A stretch of 64,000 bases of DNA, taken from Pelobates cultripes. Lineage: Eukaryota; Chordata; Amphibia; Anura; Pelobatidae. Of the stretch, positions 46,319-58,498 are shown piece after piece. The notes beneath the pieces are model-generated. The model made no database searches, was not told the DNA's origin, and saw only the letters and a program-made list of their open reading frames with translations. The DNA lies in assembly GCA_933207985.1 (NCBI GenBank), contig OW240921.1:16882985-16946984 (forward strand). The letters are read 5' to 3'. Position 1 is the first letter of the stretch, and the number at the start of each line of letters is the position of its first letter. A program made the translations under genes and the position numbers.

Positions 46319-47088
46319 TATAATATTCTCTGTGTTTCTCTGAATATTTTCCTTAACTTGTCTATAGATTCTTTTGCTCATTAATGTATTTTACATTTTT
46401 CATCTACCTTGGAAGACCTCTCTTCTACCTGAATAATTCAGTTATAGGTTATTTATAGGTTATGTATTGGTAGATTAATATCTCTCCTTCTAGATAATCA
46501 CACATTTGTCCTCTATTTATATGGATAATTGGACAATATTAGTGAGAGATATAATATCATGAAATCAAAAATTATGCTGTTATTCAAAGATTCAATTAAA
46601 TACTCTCTTCAATTGTTTGGCAGTAATTATATAGCACAGTTATATTATCATGCTTCTGTGCATACATAGATTACTTAGAGCTGGTTGAATATTTGTTAAT
46701 ATTTATGATCTATGTCCCATTGGATTCATGTCTATTGGTTGAGTTTAGTCTGTGATTCATAATAGCCTAAACAATATTTCCTAAATCTGCCCATGACATG
46801 TATAATTATTTTTTAATATTAGCTTATACTTTTTACAATTTTGGGTTATGGCCACTTACTGATATCATTTTCACTTTGTGTGACACTCTTTGACACGTAG
46901 TCCAACACACACATAGCTTTTGGCATGTACACTTACATATGCACTTGTTCACTTCAGTTATTAATTAGATCTGGCCACTTATAATATGGAATACTATACC
47001 ATGAAGTATTACAACTTGTAACAGCTTAGCACTGAGTACTCTAAAGTTAGGTCACGGAATTGAATAGACCGCCTTTCTAATTTATATA

Positions 47089-48222
47089 TGTGACGAGACC
47101 AAACTTGCCACATTGCCTGGTTGCTCGCCTGCTGCCTTTGGACTATGGCCCCATATTAAAAGACTTTGTTACGCCTGCAGAAAAGCTTTATTCGTGCTTT
47201 TCTGCCGGGTGTTCGGTAGATTCAATCTACCAAACAACCGCACGAATGAATAGACCACCTGGGAGCTGGAGTGTGCCGGCAATTAACCTCCCTGAAGCTG
47301 CGGTTAACCACAGCTTAATTGACGAATCCTGGGTGGCCGCCATTCGTATCCCGAACACGAGGTCGTGGCCATTTTAAACATGCGAATGCACAGCGGTGTT
47401 CAACGCTTAATTCATGGAACTAAAATCGGACACAGTTTTGCGCGAACACCGCTGAAGCCGCCGACCTCCCTTCTTGTTCGGTGGAAGTACACGAACGGTA
47501 GTTTTACTTGTCTATGTTATACCCCAGATAGGAATTCCATGGAGCCCATTCGTATGAAACTGACTGTGTAAAGACTTTAGCTCCATGGCGATTAAACTGT
47601 TTTCGTGTGGTCTGAGCGCCATTCACTTAATAATGTGCGCTCGGACCTGGGATAATACATAGTGTATTTTAATAGTAATTGGTGTGTTAGTATCCCCACG
47701 TGCATAATGGCGATTTGCCTTTGTCTTGGGAGATAATTGAATTACTTCTCAGTTATCTCCAAGGCAGAGGGGAGGAAGCCAGGATGCATTGTGGGAATAC
47801 AATGTGACTGTATGTCCTATTTGTCTACTTATCTGCCCCTTGTCACAGTCTCCCATTTGGTCCCCTAGGGGAGTGTCCACCAGGTGGGAGACCTGCATAA
47901 ATACTGGGCAGGTAGTCCTCAATAAACAGACCACTGCTTGACCCTCAACACGGAGCCTTGTCTCGTCTTTGGGGGGATTTACTGAATGCTGATAGAGACT
48001 GATTGCTAGGAGTGTAAGCTACTTGGATGTTTTTCCTATTCGTCTGCTAGCAGTGATTCGTATGGTTCCTGTTCGTGTGTTTGGAGTGCTATATTGGATG
48101 CCGTTCGGGAGTTTGGAGCATTCACTTATTGGTGTTCTACAATAGCTGTGCCTGCATCTAAGGAAAGGGGGCCGATCGCCTAAACGGTTTTAACCCCTTG
48201 TGTGCTAAAACGGTCCGTTACA
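47089..48222 (+). repeat. Solo LTR, 1134 bp, retrovirus- or Gypsy-like
   Basis: Starts TGTGAC, ends GTTACA, with a perfect 5-bp target duplication ATATA at 47084-47088 and 48223-48227. It has cataaata as a TATA-like box (about 47895) and AATAAA at 47921-47926. No internal region remains, as after LTR-LTR recombination. It lies inside the Penelope-like element, so it is younger. Confidence 0.85.
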
Positions 48223-48510
48223 ATATATACATCAGTTTCCTAGCAACCATGTTCACGTCACCACGTTCTATTCACATCACATGACGCACGGCACTCTTTT
48301 GCGGGTTCGGACTGAGGGGATGAGGGAGTTCCTCACCACCAGTGGGTACACTTAATATTTTCTTATATATAGATTTACAGTAGGTTAATACATCGATCTT
48401 GAGGAAGACCGGAACGGGTCGAAACGTCGATCAAATGGATTTAACTTTTTTATGGATTAAAGTACCAATTCATTTTATAAAGACCACAGAGTGCATCTTT
48501 TTTCAAATAT

Positions 48511-48557
48511 TATATATTTGCAACGTGGGATTGCACCAGAGCATTAAATCTAACAGT
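48511..48557. other. Junction between Penelope-like element 1 and Tc1
   Basis: Short unassigned spacer; nothing seen. Confidence 0.4.
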
Positions 48558-48559
48558 TA

Positions 48560-50044
48560 CAGTTGCAAGAAAAAGTATGTGAACCATTTGGAATGATATG
48601 AATTTCTGCACAAATTGGTCATAAAATGTGATATGATCATCATCTAAGTCACAACAATAGACAATCACAGTCTGCTTAAACTAATAACACACAAAGAATG
48701 AAATGTTGCCATGTTTTTATTGAACACACCATGTAAACATTCACAGTGCAGGTGGAAAAAGTATGTGAACCCCTAGACTAATGACATCTCCAAGAGCTAA
48801 TTGGAGTGAGATGTCAGCCAACTGGAGTCCAATCAATGAGATGAGATTGGAGGTGTTGGTTACAGCTGCCCTGCCCTATAAAAAACACACACCAGTTCTG
48901 GGTTTGCTTTTCACAAGAAGCATTGCCTGATGTGAATGATGCCTCGCACAAAAGAGCTCTCAGAAGACCTACGATTAAGAATTGTTGACTTGCATAAAGC
49001 TGGAAAGGGTTATAAAAGTATCTCCAAAAGCCTTGCTGTTCATCAGTCCACGGTAAGACAAATTGTCTATAAATGGAGAAAGTTCAGCACTGCTGCTACT
49101 CTCCCTAGGAGTGGCCATCCTGTAAAGATGACTGCAAGAGCACAGCGCAGACTGCTCAATGAGGTGAAGAAGAATCCTAGAGTGTCAGCTAAAGACTTAC
49201 AAAAGTCACTGGCAAATGCTAACATCCCTGTTAGCGAATCTACAATACGTAAAACACTAAACAAGAATGGATTTCATGGGAGGATACCACAGAGGAAGCC
49301 ATTGCTGCATGTTTACAGTTTGTGCAAGAGCACCTGGATGTTCCACAGCAGTACTGGCAAAATATTTTGTGGACAGATGAAACCAAAGTTGAGTTGTTTG
49401 GAAGAAACACACAACACTATGTGTGGCGAAAAAAAGCACACCAACATCAAAACCACATCCCAACTGTGAAGTATGGTGGTGGGGGCATCATGGTTTGGGG
49501 CTGCTTTACTGCGTCAGTGCCTGGACGGATTGCTATCATCGAAGGAAAAATGAATTCCCAAGTTTATCAAGACATTTTGCAGGAGAACTTAAGGCCATCT
49601 GTCTACCAGCTGAAGCTCAACAGAAGATGGGTGTTGCAACAGGACAATGACCCAAAGCATAGAAGTAAATCAACAACAGAATGGCTTAAACAGAAGAAAA
49701 TACGCCTTCTGAAGTGGCCCAGTCAGAGTCCTGACCTCAACCCGATTGAGATACGGTGGCATGACCTCAAGAAAGCGATTCACACCAGACATCCCAAGAA
49801 TATTGCTGAACTGAAACAGTTCTGTAAAGAGGAATGGTCAAGAATTTCCACCTGCACTGTGAATGTTTACATGGTGTGTTCAATAAAAACATGGCAACAT
49901 TTCATTCTTTCTGTGTTATTTGTTTAAGCAGATTGTGATTGTCTATTGTTGTGACTTAGATGATGATCAGATCACATTTTATGAAAAAATTTGTGCAGAA
50001 ATCCATATCATTCCAAAGGGTTCAAATACTTTTTCTTGCAACTG
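48560..50044 (+). mobile_element. Tc1-like DNA transposon, 1485 bp
   Basis: Flanked by TA (48558-48559 and 50045-50046). Long inverted repeats of about 197 bp run 48560-48756 and 49847-50044, starting cagttgcaagaaaaagtat. The transposase inside is broken. Confidence 0.93.
48936..49927 (+). pseudogene. Tc1 transposase, frameshifted
   Basis: The first frame (from 48936) has the paired-type helix-turn-helix DNA-binding region ([22 protein letters not shown]) and ends after QRKPLL. The second (from about 49322) carries the DDE core: D in WTDETKVELFG, D in QQDNDPKH and E in SPDLNPIEIRW. Between them sequence is missing and the frame changes, at about 49300-49325. The protein would otherwise bind the inverted repeats and cut and paste at TA. 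This copy cannot make it. Confidence 0.9.
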
Positions 50045-51074
50045 TATATGGACTGTAAGGGTGAGTGCCAAGATATATATATATATACATTTATAAATAC
50101 AGATTAATTTAACTGTTCCACTTTTTTACCACTAATGGTCAATTCTCGCTTGATCAAATCGCAATTTAGTGGCTGTCACCTAGCTATTAGTCACCTTTTA
50201 CCCAATCAGCCATCTCTATTTTTGGCTGCATGGATGGAACTCCAAATCATGCTTGTCTATTGTCTGTTTTATTTATTCAGTTATCATTCCATATGGCACT
50301 TCGGAGATACAGGAATTGGACAACCCGCCAATAACTAACAATTTGGACAAATCCCACTTAGTTTGAAACCAAAGTCTTTAGAGTAAGTTGTCAAATGAAG
50401 AACAACAAGAATGAGAATCCTTTAAAAGCTTTAGCTCTATTCGTGACTAAAATGTGTTGTGGTAAAGAATGGGAGACAAAAAAAAGGAAGGCTTTGAAAA
50501 TAAAACCAACATGAGAAATCAAGATGTAAGACAACTGTAACACAACCAATAAACAAAAAGACAAGGAAATAATATGAGGAACAAGTAATGAGGAGTCTGT
50601 TAGACTGACAATAGACAGTAAGCAAGGGTCTGACTCATCACATACTTTGACTATAGTGAACATGGATACTGTCACGATGATTGGGTTCTAGGGTAGACTC
50701 CACCAGACCACACATACCCTTAAATTGGTACTTTCTTCTCAAATGGACTCTAATTTGGATGGGAAATTAGTTTCTCTTAGTTGAGTCTGATCTAACTCTA
50801 TTTCAAGATTCCATGTTGAATAAAGGAGTAATGCAAAATGCATGCTAAGGCGGTCCTACAATAATTAATTTAAAAGGCTCCACATCTCCAGCTAGCAGAT
50901 ATTATTTGATTGACATAAAGTGACGACAATTTACATTTTCCAAGATAAGACGGTCCAAGAGACAGCATGGACTGTAATGTTTATTTGACATTGAAGGTAC
51001 TAAATTTTGTATAATATATTATATATAATGTATATCTTTCAATAGAGTTTATATTCACTATGCTCAGGCACACA

Positions 51075-51196
51075 TTAACCCCTTAAGGACACATGACGGG
51101 AAAATTCCATAACCCCTTAAGGACACATGACGGGAAAATTCCATCACGATTCCCTTTTATTCCAGTTCAGTCCAAGTTGTGTCCTTAAGGGGTTAA
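51075..51196. mobile_element. TTAA MITE with internal 39-bp duplication
   Basis: ttaaccccttaaggacac to gtccttaaggggttaa. The left end is repeated once in tandem (from 51112). The empty site cacattaatgg is preserved in block A at about 34867. Confidence 0.88.
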
Positions 51197-51826
51197 TGGT
51201 TTAATAGTCCACATTGTCCAACATCCAGGTCACAATCTGCATTTATATGTCAAAATGAAATAAATCATTATCTGGTGATAAGTATCATCTTTGTTGATGA
51301 TTTGTAGCACTAAGTAAAAAATGTTTCTTTGGCTTCAGTTTTGAAATTTGTATTATTTACTTTTCCGTCGGTAATTAAAAAAATATGTTTTAGTTTTCTT
51401 AATGAATTAAAATTAACATTTTGATGGTTGAATTTTCAATTAAAACGCAAAACATATAATGTTGTATATCAAAACAGGTAAAGAAAAAATGGTCTTTACC
51501 TACTTGTGTGTGGGTTCTTCTTCCACTTAAGATATAAATGCTTCCAGGGTGCAGGGTCCACATGCGGGACAAAATACAGGATGCAATCTTGTCAGTTAAT
51601 GATGTCCTTTTACAAACACAAAGTACTACATTTGAACACAATGTACAGCTGGGGGTACAAATGAGGGAGATGCTAACGTGTTTGTGTCGTACAAGGCACT
51701 TCCTCAGAGACCGTTCTGGTATTTTTTTCCCTTCATGTGGACCTCACACTGTGGAAGAAATTATATTTCAATAAAAAATTCCCTGGTGTACATTCAAATG
51801 GCATGTTCTTAAATCTGTGATTTGTC

Positions 51827-52098
51827 CTCTATAGCCTTAAATTAGAGGGACAAAGGTTTAAAAATAATATCAGGAAGTATTACTTTACTGAGAGGGTAGT
51901 GGATGCATGGAATAGCCTTCCAGCTGAAGTGGTAGAGGTTAACACAGTGAGGGGTTTAAGCATGCGTGGGATAGGCATAAGGCTATCCTAACTATAAGAT
52001 AAGGCCAGGGACTAATTAAAAGTATTTTGAAATATTGGGCAGACTAGATGGGCCGAATGGTTCTTATCTGCCTTCACTTTCGATGTTTCTATGTTTCT
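51827..52098 (+). mobile_element. CR1-like LINE 3' fragment
   Basis: Close relative of 14700-14960 (shared ggatgcatggaatagcct and gccgaatggttcttatctg). Absent from the same place in block A. Confidence 0.75.
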
Positions 52099-52509
52099 AA
52101 AGCTAAACTATAACGGGACTTTAATTGCCTTAGGAATAAACATTTTTATTTTATTCTGAATGTTCATTATTTTGTTATGCATACATATATAAAATTACAC
52201 AAAATGACATCTTTATGTTGTGAAATAATTTTCTCCTCCCTGAACTTGGCCATTTCGTATGATCCTGGTTATTGTGGCTAGGACACAGAATACAAAGCGA
52301 AGCTCTGTCTATTTGCAATAAGTATTGCTTCAATGCAGAAAATGTTGAGCAACTGAGCTAATATCAGCTGCAGACACTAATTATCAACCTTCACTAGGAG
52401 CAGGCAAGGAAAGTAAATTTCAGTCAGGGAAGTGGCATTTCAAGAGGTCGCATGTAATGTTCGATCAGGAGGTTATACCAATATGCTTAACATGGTAAGC
52501 TAGGAGTTT

Positions 52510-53205
52510 TATATATAAAAATATACTTCCAAAGATCCTTGCACTCAGACTCCACAAAAATTATGAATTGCCAGGTGCTAGAAGCCAGTGTCAATAGATA
52601 CAGAAAAAAACTAAAGGATGGCCTGCACTCACGGTCTTTGCAGAGTTAAAACTTAGTACTTTCTTGAAGAACCATTAAAACTGGATCAATGTTTCAGTCC
52701 TCTTGCGGGAGGATCCTGATGAAAGTCCCGCAAGCGAACTGAAACGTTGATCCAGTTTTAATGATTCTTCAATAAAGTACTACGTTTTAACCCTGCACAG
52801 ACCGTGAGTGTTGGCCATCATTATATATATATATATATATATACACACAATATATGTATGTAAATACACTTGGCACTCCACAAACAATAATACACTTGGC
52901 ACTCCACAAACAATAATAAAAAAAGAATAACTTTGTCTAGGTGTGAAACCATGTTGATAATATAATAAACCAAATAAAGGGTGCACTCCAAGGTCTTCCA
53001 ATCACAAAATCTGTGTTTAATAAAGTTTGAAATCAAAACATTGTCATCTGAAAAAAATCTACCTTTCGACCCATTCAGATATTGATAAAGACTTGAATTG
53101 GTCGAAACGTCAATTTTTTTCAGTTGACAAGTTTGGATCTTTGTTAAACACAGATTCTTTTTGATTGGAAGACCTCGGAGTGGACCCGTTATTTGGTTTA
53201 TTATA
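52510..53205. mobile_element. Penelope-like terminal repeat cluster
   Basis: Lies between sequences that are contiguous in block A. Inverted halves around 52670-52780 surround a hammerhead motif. An eroded second motif lies at 53085-53118. The 52520-52660 part is an inverted relative of 62400-62545. An (AT)n tract lies at 52822-52842. Confidence 0.6.
52711..52753 (+). ncRNA. Hammerhead ribozyme-like motif
   Basis: Helix I GGATC (52711-52715) pairs perfectly with GATCC (52749-52753). Core CTGATGA is at 52716-52722 and GAAA at 52741-52744, followed by CGTT; the predicted cut is 52748/52749. Helix II is weak (AGT/ACT plus mismatches), and one extra A follows the core box. Activity is uncertain. 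Confidence 0.55.
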
Positions 53206-53835
53206 TATACATTATAAAAAAAAACACACAAACTAAAATCTATTTTATGTCTTGCTTAAATTTAGTATACAGAATGAAAAGTAGTGTCTCAAATATTTTT
53301 GGATACACTTTTCTAATGATTTAATTGTTTTGAGTAAACTTTGAAAATGATTTAGAAAAATATTTTAATATTCATATATTTTTTTTAATGACATATTTTT
53401 GACATTTCCATGCATTGCTATTGTCTGGTCATAATAGTCCCATGTTTAGCTGCATATGAGCACAAGATGCATTGGAGCAGTCTCTTAATTGACAGCACTG
53501 ACGGCTCCGTCTGCACTGCTTTGCAACGGCACTAGTTGGGTGTAATACTATGTCACTTTCTCCAGTTGCACAAATGATGCCACACTGGAGGATTGGATAG
53601 CCTGTACTGGTCATGCCTGCTTTCAGCATCAGCAAAAAGGCAGACAAATAAGCATGGTGGTTAAAAATAACTTGTATATCGATATTGTTGTGTATGTGTC
53701 TGTCTGGCACTGTGTATCTGTGTGTTTCGGAGGACAAAGCACAAAATATGTATTTCAAGCCCACATAGTCATGACACAAATTTACCATTACTTAAAGCTT
53801 AATTAATCTCTTCTCTTTTTAAGCAACACTATACA

Positions 53836-54224
53836 ATCTCCTGAATACGATATAAGTCTCTCAAGTCAACACATCAACATTGGGTGGAATAACTGAGTCA
53901 GCAGACAGAACTTCCAATGTTTTGATTGCTGCTCTCTTATATATCACTTTTCTGTTTGAACTAGTTATGGAATAATCTTTATATTTGGGTGCTTGGGTTC
54001 AGGATAAGAAAAACTGCTAATTCTACTTGTTTATTTTCATCTGATTCTTGGCAATCTATTAGGAACAATTATCTTTCCAATTCTGGCAATTATGATCCTC
54101 ACGTATCCTCACATATCCTCACTGGATATTGGGACTTGTCACGTGTAAGCTTATGAACTCTTTAATATATTCTGTTATGTTTGAAGATGGTTTTATTCTC
54201 ACAGTCATCAGCATAGATCGTTAC
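53836..54224 (+). pseudogene. Receptor 5: GPR33-like, decayed and truncated at DRY
   Basis: The start codon is ATC where receptor 4 has ATG; the splice acceptor (AG at 53822-53823) survives. Frameshifts occur in TM1 and TM2, and a tandem cctcacgtat/cctcacatat duplication before TM3. The first part resembles receptor 4 and TM2 resembles receptor 3. Homology stops exactly in the DRY codons (gatcgttac), where an unrelated repeat begins at 54225. Non-functional. Confidence 0.85.
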
Positions 54225-55200
54225 TAGGCATGTGCATGGGGAAAATTTTCGGTTCGGTTCGGCTCGGCTCGGCATTCCGAAATTCGGGACTTCGGCAATT
54301 CGGGACTTAGGCACTTTGGCACTTTGACACTTCGGAACTTCGGCAGTTCAGAATTTCGGGACTTCGGGACTTCTCTTGCAGCCGCTTAGTAGATAACTCC
54401 CTAATTCCCACGGTATTAGGGAGTTATCTACCAAAAGGCTGAAAGACCTAAATTGGTCTTTCAGCCAAATTTACTAATACTAAGTAAAAATTACTTAGTA
54501 TTATTAAATTTTGCCCCAACTCGCTATACCGCGATGTCTATTAAACAGTGAGCAGCACTGTTAAAAAAAAAAGAATAATTTAGGCCCTAAATTAGAATAA
54601 GGGGGGGACCTAATGTCCTCCCCCTTGGCCCCCACCCCTGAGCGGTGGGTGGGGGCCCTAAATACTAATAAGGGAGGACCTAATGTCCTCCCCCCTGGCC
54701 CTCACCCTTGAACGGTGGGTGGGGACCCTAAATTAGAATAGAGGGGGGACCTAATGTCCTCCCCCTCTGGCCCCCACCAATAGGTCCCCCCCTTATTAGT
54801 TTCTAGGGCCCCCACCCACCGCTCAGTGGTGGGGGCCAGGGGGAGGACATTAGGTCCCCCCTATTAGTATTTAGGGCCCCCACCCACCGCTCAGGGGTGG
54901 GGGCAGGGGGGAGGACATTAGGTCCCCCCTATTAGTATTTAGGGCAGGCCAGCCGCTCAGGGGTGGGGGCCATTTAGGGCCCCCACCCACTGCTCAGGGG
55001 TGGGGGCTGGGGGGAGGACAATAGGTCCCCCTGCCATTATTTTACTTTAGGGGCCGGGGAGGACAATAGGTGTTCCCCCTTATTCTAATTTAGGGCCTCC
55101 ACCCACCGATCATGGGTGGGGGCCGGGGGAAGGACAATAGGTCCCCCTTTTTACTGTAGGGCCCCCATCTGCCGTTCAGGGGTGGGGGCTCAGGAGGTTT
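54225..55200. repeat. Repeat with serial hairpins and inverted GC-rich units
   Basis: Starts taggcatgtgcatgg, then ttcgg-rich DNA. Hairpins follow at about 54386-54432 (tagataactccctaat/attagggagttatcta), 54437-54466 (ggctgaaagacc/ggtctttcagcc) and 54476-54502. From 54595 to 55190 a 60-110-bp GC-rich unit (acctaatgtcctcccc, gagcggtgggtgggggccc) occurs several times, first direct and then inverted. No coding sense. Probably a foldback DNA element. Confidence 0.7.
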
Positions 55201-55581
55201 AGAATGCAAAACTAAACATTGAGAAATAAGTTTTTTTACATAACAGAGTGACTGGGATTGCTATGATGCAATTCATCAAAACTATTATTTATTTCAATAT
55301 GTTTATTTTTTTTAAAGGAACTAAAATTATCAGTGTGTTGTGAGATAACATATGTAAACATCTGTAAAATGTAGTCATAAGTAAAAGAAATATATTTTAT
55401 TTATTACAACTTTATGTTTAAAGTGAAAATAAAAGCAGTTGTGGTAGAAACAGTGGTTGTCATATCTCATTCTATAATCATCAGTTATAAACCAACGTGA
55501 TATCCTTATAGTTAAGATCTCTTTTGTGAGGACGTGATGTTATGAGAATAAATTGAAATATTGTTAATATTTAGCTATTAT
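55201..55581. other. No gene seen
   Basis: AT-rich intergenic DNA. Confidence 0.5.
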
Positions 55582-55748
55582 TTAAAGGGACACTATAGAC
55601 ATCAAAACAACGTTAGCTTACTGAAGCAGTTTTAGTGTTAACTCCTAAATGGCAGAGAATTAAGCAGTGACACTACAGGGAAATGATCTATACACCAAAC
55701 CTTCTTCAATAAGCTGAAGTTGTTTTGGTGACTATTGTGTCCCTTTAA
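55582..55748. mobile_element. Complete TTAA MITE, 167 bp
   Basis: TTAA at both ends; inverted termini aaagggacactatag and attgtgtcccttt. Same family as 15733-16149. Confidence 0.88.
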
Positions 55749-56689
55749 TGAATATTATATATTGTGCAGGATTGTACAATGGTCGCTTTAAACAGATTAA
55801 GCAAATAAATTATAAACTTATGCACAGTAAAAAAAAATGCAAAAATGATTCAGACAAACCAAAATGGTGCAAAAATTGGCCAATCAGAATCCTGGAAGAT
55901 ATAGATATTATGTATATATTTTTCTTTGCCAAGGGTGCATTTTTGCATGATTTGTTTCAGAGGTCAAGTTAGAAGAAATAATGAACAGAGGGGAAAAAAA
56001 GGAGGAAAAGTAAAAACCAAATGTATATTTATATATTATATATGTATTAAATGCCCCCTAACTATCAATCATCTTTCTTACCATCAACTATCTTCTTGTT
56101 TTAGCTCCAGAGATGAAACTCTGTATCATGAAACAAACAGAATGGCTTGTTCATTCCTTGTTTCGTGATTCGGTTATATGGCGATTTGGTGCTTGGAGAT
56201 TCGGATGACTTGCTAATCACCCAAAATTCAGAGGAATCGTGATTCACTTAAAACCGAGTGCACAAGTGTAATACATATTGACAAATAAACTTAGGTAAAC
56301 ATATTGCAGCTGAATCATTCAAAATAATAGCACACCTACAGGGAAGAGAACTTGCCAAGTGTGCAATCTGTATCTAAGTACAAAAATGTATAAAACATAT
56401 ATAAAAATATAATCAAAATAGAAAACTTTAGAAGCAAATGTTACAGGAGATATGATACCTGTAAAGTGCAATAAGTAGATAAGATTTTCAAAAGAAATTG
56501 GATTTTATCATTGTCTTAAACATGTAGCAGCGGAATGAGAATATTTAATTTTCTGTGTTACGGTTTTAATAGGAATGGTACAGCTCTGTAATCATTGAGT
56601 TGTTGGAGTAGGTGCAGATAGAGGGCAAGGTGGAGACGTCACAGGTGATGAAGAACAATCAGGACATTCTAATTTTTGGTATAATGCCT
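55749..56689. other. No gene seen
   Basis: AT-rich DNA; 55950-56240 resembles repeat sequence also seen after receptor 4 (38340-38560). Confidence 0.5.
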
Positions 56690-56827
56690 CAGCTAAATTA
56701 ATGTATTGGTTAAAAAAAAAAATCATCCCCAGGGTTTTTCCAGTTCAGATGATTTTCATCCAATTTAGAAAGAAAAATTATTTGGATGAACAAAGAGGGA
56801 ACTAAAATTGGCCAATCTGTGTGTTGC

Positions 56828-56868
<41 letters not shown>

Positions 56869-58165
56869 CTACAGATTTATTTAACTTTTCCTCTTTCTTT
56901 TCACTAATGGTCATTTCTCACTTAGTCTGTGAATAAAATCACAATTTAGTGACTGTTCCGCAGCCATCACTCATCTTTTATGCCAATAAACATCTCTTTT
57001 GTTGGCTCCATGGACTCAAACTGGCATGCATATCCATTGTCTGGTTTGTTTAATCAGTTATACTTCCATATGGCACTTCGGAGTTACAGAATTCGGACAA
57101 CATGTCCATTGCCCATAATTTCGACAAATCCAACTTAGATTGAAACCAAAGTCTTTATGTTGCTAAATTAGGCAAAATTAAAACCAACCATGAATGAGAA
57201 CCCTTTACAAACATTAGCTCTATTTGCGACTAAAAACGTGTTGTGGTAAAAACTGGGAGACAAAAAAAGGAAGGCTTTGAAAATGAAAAGAAAACCAGCA
57301 TGAGAAATCAAGACAAGACAACTGTTACACGATCATCAAAGAAAAGAAAATAATATAAGAGAGCTAGTAAAAGTAATGAAGAGTCTGGTAGACTGACAAT
57401 AGACAGTAAGAACTGAGGAGAGAGTAGAGACTTGATCCTGATCTGACTCGTCACAAACTTGATGTACTGAACAGGAATTCTGTCAAGTTTATTGGGTTCT
57501 ATAGTAGACTCCACCAGACCACATTTACCCCAGAATTGTCACTTATTTCTAAATGGGACACCAATTTGGATGGGAAATCAGTTTCTCTTATTTGAGTCCG
57601 ATCCATCACCAGATATAATTTTCATGTTGAATAAATAAATAATGCAAAATGAATGCCGAGGCTGTCCAAAAAAAAAATAATTAAGAGGGCTCCACATCCC
57701 CAGCAAACAGATAACATGTAAATGAAACAAGATGACTTTTTATGTTTGGCAAGGTAAGAGGGCCTAAGAGACAGTACGGACTGTAATGTTTGTTTGACTT
57801 TGAAAGAACATTCCATATAAAACCTATTTCCTTATGCTCAGGCATGCATATAAGCCAACATTCAGGTCACAATCTGTGGTAGACATGTGTCAAAACAGGT
57901 AAAGAAAAAATTGTCTTTATCAATCCTAAGAGAGTCCTGGTGTGTATCTTCTTCAACTTCAAATATATATACTTCCACCACATGGGGTCCACACACTGGG
58001 AAAAAATACCACACTATCTTGTCAGTTAAAAGACGTCCTTTATTAAACATGAAGTACTACATTGGAACACAATGTGCAGAGGGGGACACAAATTAGGGAG
58101 ATACTAACGCATTAGTGCTGTACAAGGCACTTCCTCAGAGACGCTTCTGGTATTTTTGTACCACG
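56690..58165. other. Duplication block C
   Basis: No gene seen. Collinear with 33770-35430 (block A) and 50060-51770 (block B), with an (AT)n tract at 56831-56866. It stops where an L2-like LINE end begins. Confidence 0.6.
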
Positions 58166-58173
58166 TGCAGACT

Positions 58174-58498
58174 TTAGATAGTCATGCAGTCTCCACTCCT
58201 TCAAAAAATCATTAAAAACCCACTTCTTCATAAAAGTGTATCATTTAAACTTTTAATAGTTCCGGACTGATTCATCTCTTGCAACTGTTATTAGTCTAAT
58301 ACTATCCTTACCTTTTTGTGTCATTTTACCCCACTCCCTTTAGCATGTAAGCTCATTGAGCAGGGCCCTCAACCCCTCTGTTCCTGTGTGTCCAACTTGT
58401 CTGGGTACAACTACATGTCTGTTCGTCCACCCATGTAAAGCGCTGTGGAATTTGTTGGCGCTATATAAATCATAACATTATAACATCATAACATAATA
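58174..58498 (+). mobile_element. L2-like LINE 3' end
   Basis: Shares gagcagggccctca, tgtaaagcgctg and ttggcgctatataaat words with the end of 13450-14428, and finishes in a cataacatta-rich tail. Confidence 0.7.

Larger units (their letters stand above)
45637..48510 (+). mobile_element. Penelope-like element 1, with inverted end copy and nested LTR
   Basis: About 115 bp at 45641-45757 is an inverted copy of 48392-48509, a structure known for Penelope-like elements (an extra inverted piece of the terminal repeat). Both ends hold a hammerhead-like core: minus strand at 45728-45757 and plus strand at 48395-48430, each with a GAC/GTC hairpin then GAAA. The CTGANGA box is changed (TTGAGGA). The interior has an endonuclease relic and a solo LTR at 47089-48222; 46320-47083 shows nothing else. 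Confidence 0.75.
50060..53821. other. Duplication block B, upstream of receptor 5
   Basis: No host gene seen. Collinear with 33870-37090. Differences are insertions: a TTAA MITE (51075), a CR1-like LINE fragment (51827) and Penelope-like sequence (52510-53205), and a missing MITE and missing 142-bp repeats. Confidence 0.65.
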
